Origin: Thauera sp. 28
GTDB taxonomy: Bacteria; Pseudomonadota; Gammaproteobacteria; Burkholderiales; Rhodocyclaceae
Length of the DNA: 64,000 nt
Assembly (NCBI RefSeq): GCF_000310145.2
Contig: NZ_AMXA01000003.1
Span: 224,225-288,224 of the forward strand
Direction: 5' to 3'
In this document: positions 60,202 to 64,000 of the stretch, one piece after another
How positions within the stretch are numbered: the first letter of the stretch is position 1
How the letters are laid out: the number at the start of each line of letters is the position of its first letter
Position numbers and translations under genes: made by a program
Notes under the pieces: model-generated
Database searches by the model: none
What the model saw: the letters and a program-made list of their open reading frames with translations, nothing else
Told to the model about the DNA's origin: nothing

Positions 60202-61017
60202 TCATTCCTGCACCTCGATCTCGTCCAGGTGCAGCGCGCGGTATTCGGCGCCGTAGAGCTCGCGCAGCAGATGCTGGGTGATCTGCGCTGGTTCGCCCTG
60301 CCAGAACAGGCGGCCGCCACGCAGCGCGATCACGCGGTCGAAATGGCCTTGCAAGAGGTCCAGCGTGTGCAGATTGACCACCAGCGTCACGCCGTCGCGC
60401 TGCGCCAGCTGGCATAGCAAGCCGATGATCTCGCGCCCGAGGCGCAGGTCGAGCGCGCTCACCGGCTCGTCCGCCAGCACCAGGCGCGGCTGCTGCACGA
60501 TCAGGCGGGCGACGGCGACACGCTGCTGCTGGCCGCCGGAGAGCTCGTCGGGCAGCGCCCACAGCTTGTCGGCGAGTTCGACGCGCGCCAGCGCCGCGCG
60601 CGCGCGTTCGATCTGCTGCGGCCACAGCAGGGACAGCAGCGCACGCGCCAGCGACCAGTGGCCGAGCCGGCCCATCAGCACGTTGTGCACCACGCGCAGC
60701 TGAGGGATCAGGTTGTCCTGCTGGTAAAGGAAGCCGAGTTCGCGGCGCAGCCGCGCCAGCCGCCGCCCGCGCAGGCGGCGGGTATCCTCGCCCAGCGTCA
60801 GCGCGCAACCAGCCGCAGGCTTGACCAGGCCGGCGATGAGACGGAACAGCGTGGTCTTGCCCGCCCCCGAGGGCCCGATGACGGCGACGCGCTCGCCCGG
60901 AGCGATGTCCAGGCTGATGTCGTCGAGTACGCGCTGGCCGCCGTAGGCGACCGCGGCGCCCTGCAGGCGAACCGGGTGCTCGGGCACGGCCTGCGCATCA
61001 ATGGAGTCTGTATTCAT
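60202..61017 (-). CDS. phnC: Phosphonate-type ABC transporter ATPase
   Basis: A 271-residue ATPase with Walker A GPSGAGKTTLFRLIAG, the Q loop FLYQQDNLIPQLRVVHNVL, signature LSGGQQQRVAVARLI, Walker B LVLADEPVSALD and the switch His in LVVNLHTLDL. QDNL(I)PQLR and NVLMGRLG are typical of PhnC. It lies between phnD and the fused phnE. Confidence 0.93.
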   Translation of the reverse strand: MNTDSIDAQAVPEHPVRLQGAAVAYGGQRVLDDISLDIAPGERVAVIGPSGAGKTTLFRLIAGLVKPAAGCALTLGEDTRRLRGRRLARLRRELGFLYQQDNLIPQLRVVHNVLMGRLGHWSLARALLSLLWPQQIERARAALARVELADKLWALPDELSGGQQQRVAVARLIVQQPRLVLADEPVSALDLRLGREIIGLLCQLAQRDGVTLVVNLHTLDLLQGHFDRVIALRGGRLFWQGEPAQITQHLLRELYGAEYRALHLDEIEVQE

Positions 61018-61085
61018 GATGATGAGCGGGCAGGGGGCGGCACAGCATCCGGCCGGACGCTGCGCCTACCGGTCCCAGCCAGCCC

Positions 61086-62012
61086 TCAGCCGCCGATGTC
61101 GATACCCGACTCGAGCAGGTCGACGTAGCCCTGCCACTCACCGATGTCGGCCTCGATGAACTTGCCCGCCTTCAGGTACTTCAGCACCTGGGCGCCTTCC
61201 GGCGTGCTGCCATCGACCGCGAGCAGGGCGGCACGCAGCCTGGCGAGCAGGTCCGGGCCGAGATCGGCACGCGCGGCGAGGGCGTAGTTGGTGTAGGGCG
61301 GGGTCTTGTAGACGATGGGCGCGCGCGCCTTGAGCGCGTCGTCGGCCTTGTCCCACGATGCGTAGTTGAGGGCGCCGAGGGGGTGCGTGCCGTCGGCCAC
61401 CATCTGCATCACCACGTCGTGGCTGCCGGAATAGGCCACGCTGCGGAACACCTTCTCCGGCGTGGTGCCGGCCTGGTCCATGAAGTACTTGCGCGGCATC
61501 ATGTGGCCCGAGGTGCTGCTCTTGCTGCCGAAGGTGAAGCTCCAGCCCTTGCCCTGCGCGGCCTTGGCGAGCTCGCCGAGGTCGCTCACGGTGCCCAGGC
61601 CGGTCGCCGGATTGGCGATGAAATAGCTGACGAAGCCCTTGTCGATGTCGCGGCAGCCGAGGATGGTGAGCTGCTCACCCATCTGCATGCGCGCCTGCGC
61701 GGTCGTCACCGCGCCGAGCCAGGCGACGTGGGCGCGGCCGGTGGCGAGCGCGGTGACGCTGGCGGCGTAGTTCTCGACGTGCATGTACTCGACCGGGATG
61801 CCCACCGCCTGGCCGAGATGGCGGGCCAGGGCGCCGAAGTTCTCGCGCATGCGGTCGGCGTCGCCGTCGTCCGGAATGGCGGTGATGATGAGCCTGGCCG
61901 GCGGCTGCTGGGCGAGGGCCTCGCCCGCGTTGACACCCAGGCTGGCGGCCACGGCGAGGGCGGCGGCGGACAGCAGGAAGCCTCTGCGCGAGGCAGGACG
62001 ATGGTGATGCAT
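61086..62012 (-). CDS. phnD: Phosphonate-type ABC transporter substrate-binding protein
   Basis: A 308-residue exported protein. The ATG at 62012 follows GGGAG. The leader has a twin-arginine motif SRRGFLL and a hydrophobic stretch ending ALAQQ, so Tat export is possible. The mature part shows ITAIPDDGDADRMRENFGALARHLGQAVGIPVEYMHVENYAASVTALATGRAHVAWLG, the PhnD/PtxB/SsuA-like fold, and GSKSSTSGHMMPRKYF. The ligand could be phosphonate, phosphite or a related oxyanion; no C-P lyase or phosphite dehydrogenase gene is in the window. Confidence 0.88.
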   Translation of the reverse strand: MHHHRPASRRGFLLSAAALAVAASLGVNAGEALAQQPPARLIITAIPDDGDADRMRENFGALARHLGQAVGIPVEYMHVENYAASVTALATGRAHVAWLGAVTTAQARMQMGEQLTILGCRDIDKGFVSYFIANPATGLGTVSDLGELAKAAQGKGWSFTFGSKSSTSGHMMPRKYFMDQAGTTPEKVFRSVAYSGSHDVVMQMVADGTHPLGALNYASWDKADDALKARAPIVYKTPPYTNYALAARADLGPDLLARLRAALLAVDGSTPEGAQVLKYLKAGKFIEADIGEWQGYVDLLESGIDIGG

Positions 62013-62288
62013 GTGTTGCTCCCGATGTACGGAGGCGGCGGGCAGGCGCGATGCCGCCCGGCTTCCAGCCACCCCGGTGCGGGCGCGCCGGGGTTTAATC
62101 GCCCGGCTCAAGGAGCGGGCAGGGTGGACGGCCGATATGAAGATCGACGCTCAGGGGTCCGGCGCGCATTATCCGCAATCGCGCGCGGCAGCGATACCGT
62201 GCGGCCCCGTGCAAGGGAGCCGACGGAACCGGTCCGCGGCGCCCCTGTCTCGACCACACCTGCCTTGACCCAAACAGGAGCCTTGCCG

Positions 62289-63020
62289 ATGACCCCCTGG
62301 CCACGCACCGTCGCGGCAAGCGCCGCCCTCGCCCTCGGCGGCTGTACGCAGCTGCCGGCGGTGCCCTTCCAGGGCGACAGCCTGCTCGAGCAGACGCGGT
62401 CCGCGCTCGACACCCGGCCGCAGCGCATCGAGCTGGCGCCGGCCGCGCGCCCGAACCTGCAGCGCGGCGACACCTTCGTCTTCGGTCGCAGCACGGTCAG
62501 CCGGGTGAGCGCCGCCAGCGCGCAGTCGCTGACGTGGACGCTGGCCGACGGCCGCAGCCTGCACGGCACGCGCGACTTCTTCGTGCCGCCCCTGGCGGCG
62601 GACTACCCCGGGCGGCGGGTGGAGAGCACGATCAGCGGCCAGCCGGCGAGCCTGTGGCCGCTGGCCGCGGGCAAGCGCGTCAGCTTCGAGGAGACGCGGC
62701 GCACCACCTGGACCGACACCGGACACGTCGCCACGGTGCGCCGGCGCTGGGACTGCGAAGTCGTGGACGCACGGGTCAGCTTCGTCCCGGCGGGCGACTT
62801 CGCCACCTGGCATGTGCGCTGCAGCGCCTATTCGCCCCGCTTCCCGCTGCCGATGCAGACGATCACCTGGGATTACGCGCCTTCCCTCGGCCATTACGTG
62901 CGCCGCAGCTGGTTCGAGGACCGCCGCCAGCGGGTGGCGATGTTGTCGGCGGCGCTGCCGGGCGGGGTGGCCACGCCGGCGCGCATCGAGGCCGTGCTCG
63001 CGCGCCTCGCCGCCGAATGA
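62289..63020 (+). CDS. Putative lipoprotein
   Basis: A 243-residue protein. The ATG at 62289 follows AGGAG at eight bases. The lipobox is LALGGC (Cys near residue 19). No known domain was recognised; the middle has SLTWTLADGRSLHGTRDFFVPPLAADYPGR and a conserved-looking RRRWDCEVVDARVSF. It probably sits in the outer membrane and faces the periplasm. Confidence 0.75.
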   Translation: MTPWPRTVAASAALALGGCTQLPAVPFQGDSLLEQTRSALDTRPQRIELAPAARPNLQRGDTFVFGRSTVSRVSAASAQSLTWTLADGRSLHGTRDFFVPPLAADYPGRRVESTISGQPASLWPLAAGKRVSFEETRRTTWTDTGHVATVRRRWDCEVVDARVSFVPAGDFATWHVRCSAYSPRFPLPMQTITWDYAPSLGHYVRRSWFEDRRQRVAMLSAALPGGVATPARIEAVLARLAAE

Positions 63021-63041
63021 GCCTGCGGCGCGCCGGGCCGC

Positions 63042-64000
63042 TCAGCGGCAATCGCGATCGAAGCGCGGCTTGCCGTAACCGAACACCGGGTCGCGGCCCG
63101 GATCGCCGAGGTCGGCGAGCCCGCCGAGCCGCCCGGTCAGCAGCACGTCACGGCTGGCGCTGCGCTGCGCCAAGCTCTGCGCGCTGAGCGCCACCATGTA
63201 GGGCACGGCGTAGGAGGTGCCGCTGCGCGCGCGCCCGCCGCCCGCGGGGTCGGCGGTCCACACATTGACGCCGGGCAGGGCGTAATCGATGTAGTCGCCC
63301 TGGTTGGCGCGCCAGTAGACCCGGCGATCGGCCGCGATCGCAGTGACGCCGATCACACGCTCGTGCGCCGCCGGGTAGGCGGGCGGCGCGTTGCGGCCGC
63401 CGTTGCCCGCCGCTGCAATCACCACGATGCCGCGCGCCGCTACCCGCCGCACCGCGTCGCGCAGCACGGCGTTGTCCGGGCCGGCCAGGCTGAGGCCGAT
63501 CACCGCCACCCCCTGGCCGGCCAGCCAGTCCAGGCTCTTCACCAGGCCCGCGGTGTCCGTCGTGGCGTTACCCGACGGCAGGGTGTAGAAGGGCGCGGCC
63601 GCGAACAGCCGCGCGCGCGGCACCAGGCCCGGCACCACCGAACCGGGCTGGCCGACCAGCAGCGCGGCGACCGCCGTGCCATGGTCGGCCGGGGCGGCGG
63701 CCTTGCCCTCGGTGACGAAGGCCTGGCGGCGGATATCCGCCCCCGCCAGCGCCGGATGGCCCGCATCGACCGCGGTGTCGACGATGCCGATCGCCTGGCC
63801 ACGCCCGCAGGCGCGGCTGTCGGCCGGCCAGCCGATGAGCGCACGGGCGGCACAGCCCGGGCCCTCGCAGCGCGCCGCCGGCGTGCCCTGGGCGATCTTG
63901 TACAGGTGGTGGAGGTCAAAGCTGCCGGGGCCGCGCTCGGCCAGGATCTCGCGCGCGCTGCGTGCATCGAGGCCGGGCGGCAGCCGCAGGCGGGGGAAGG
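63042..64000 (-). CDS. Subtilisin-like serine peptidase, N-terminal part beyond the window
   Basis: The frame is open from 63998 to the stop at 63042, giving about 318 residues of the C-terminal part. The S8 catalytic set is visible: Asp in IGIVDTAVDAGHP, His in DHGTAVAALLVG and Ser in RSGTSYAVPYMVAL. GNGGRNAPPAYPA holds the oxyanion Asn. A Cys-rich stretch (CEGPGCAARAL, DSRACGRG) precedes the Asp and suggests disulfides in an exported enzyme. The start and any signal peptide are outside the window. Confidence 0.9.
   Translation of the reverse strand, partial: FPRLRLPPGLDARSAREILAERGPGSFDLHHLYKIAQGTPAARCEGPGCAARALIGWPADSRACGRGQAIGIVDTAVDAGHPALAGADIRRQAFVTEGKAAAPADHGTAVAALLVGQPGSVVPGLVPRARLFAAAPFYTLPSGNATTDTAGLVKSLDWLAGQGVAVIGLSLAGPDNAVLRDAVRRVAARGIVVIAAAGNGGRNAPPAYPAAHERVIGVTAIAADRRVYWRANQGDYIDYALPGVNVWTADPAGGGRARSGTSYAVPYMVALSAQSLAQRSASRDVLLTGRLGGLADLGDPGRDPVFGYGKPRFDRDCR

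Overview
The window reads as a chromosomal segment of a GC-rich betaproteobacterium. The order mnmG-rsmG-parA-parB next to atpIBEFHAGDC, the high-GC codon use, UbiE/UbiJ ubiquinone genes, a two-permease phosphonate-type transporter and several c-di-GMP/chemotaxis proteins suggest Rhodocyclales (Thauera/Azoarcus-like). That assignment is inference from gene content, not from a search. No rRNA, tRNA, CRISPR array, insertion sequence or prophage was recognised.

Layout. 1-5.5 kb: end of a PilZ-like gene, phoR-phoB (minus strand, with a Pho-box-like site), then a DUF971 gene, ubiE, a Tim44-domain protein and ubiJ (plus). 5.5-12.6 kb: complete ATP synthase operon on the minus strand, bounded by a bidirectional terminator and a good sigma70 promoter. 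12.7-18.4 kb: an Atg22/UMF1-type MFS gene placed between atpI and the parB-parA-rsmG-mnmG block. 18.4-29.2 kb: a chemotaxis operon cheY-mcp-STAS-cheA-mcp-cheD-cheR-cheB, followed by a second cheR-cheB pair whose CheB has no receiver domain. The locus has no separate cheW or cheZ. 29.2-33.6 kb: a ModE-like regulator divergent from an orphan tungstate-binding protein (tupA), then an Lrp regulator divergent from leuA.

33.6-37.3 kb is the most unusual region: a minus-strand cassette with an outer-membrane beta-barrel, a Sec-exported small precursor carrying a double-glycine (LSxxEM...GA) leader motif, a 50-residue membrane peptide, a polytopic membrane protein, a Sec-exported C39 cysteine peptidase with an intact Cys/His/Asp set, and a 113-residue soluble protein. 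The promoter in front of it has perfect TTGACA and TATAAT boxes separated by 21 bp, ten of which are one G tract. This is the arrangement of a phase-variable promoter. A strong hairpin sits directly behind the precursor gene.

37.4-64 kb: DUF2059 and DUF3025 proteins, a secreted LigE-type ATP-dependent DNA ligase, an MsbA-like ABC exporter, a DUF924 protein, a 1286-residue PAS/GAF/GGDEF/EAL protein, a lipoprotein, an enoyl-CoA hydratase, an asparagine/aspartate catabolic unit (HTH regulator, AGCS symporter, aspA, type I asparaginase), a radical SAM protein, a DUF342/FapA protein, tpx, a phosphonate-type ABC transporter phnD-phnC-phnE (phnE is a fusion of two permeases), a lipoprotein, and the C-terminal part of a subtilisin-like peptidase cut by the window end.
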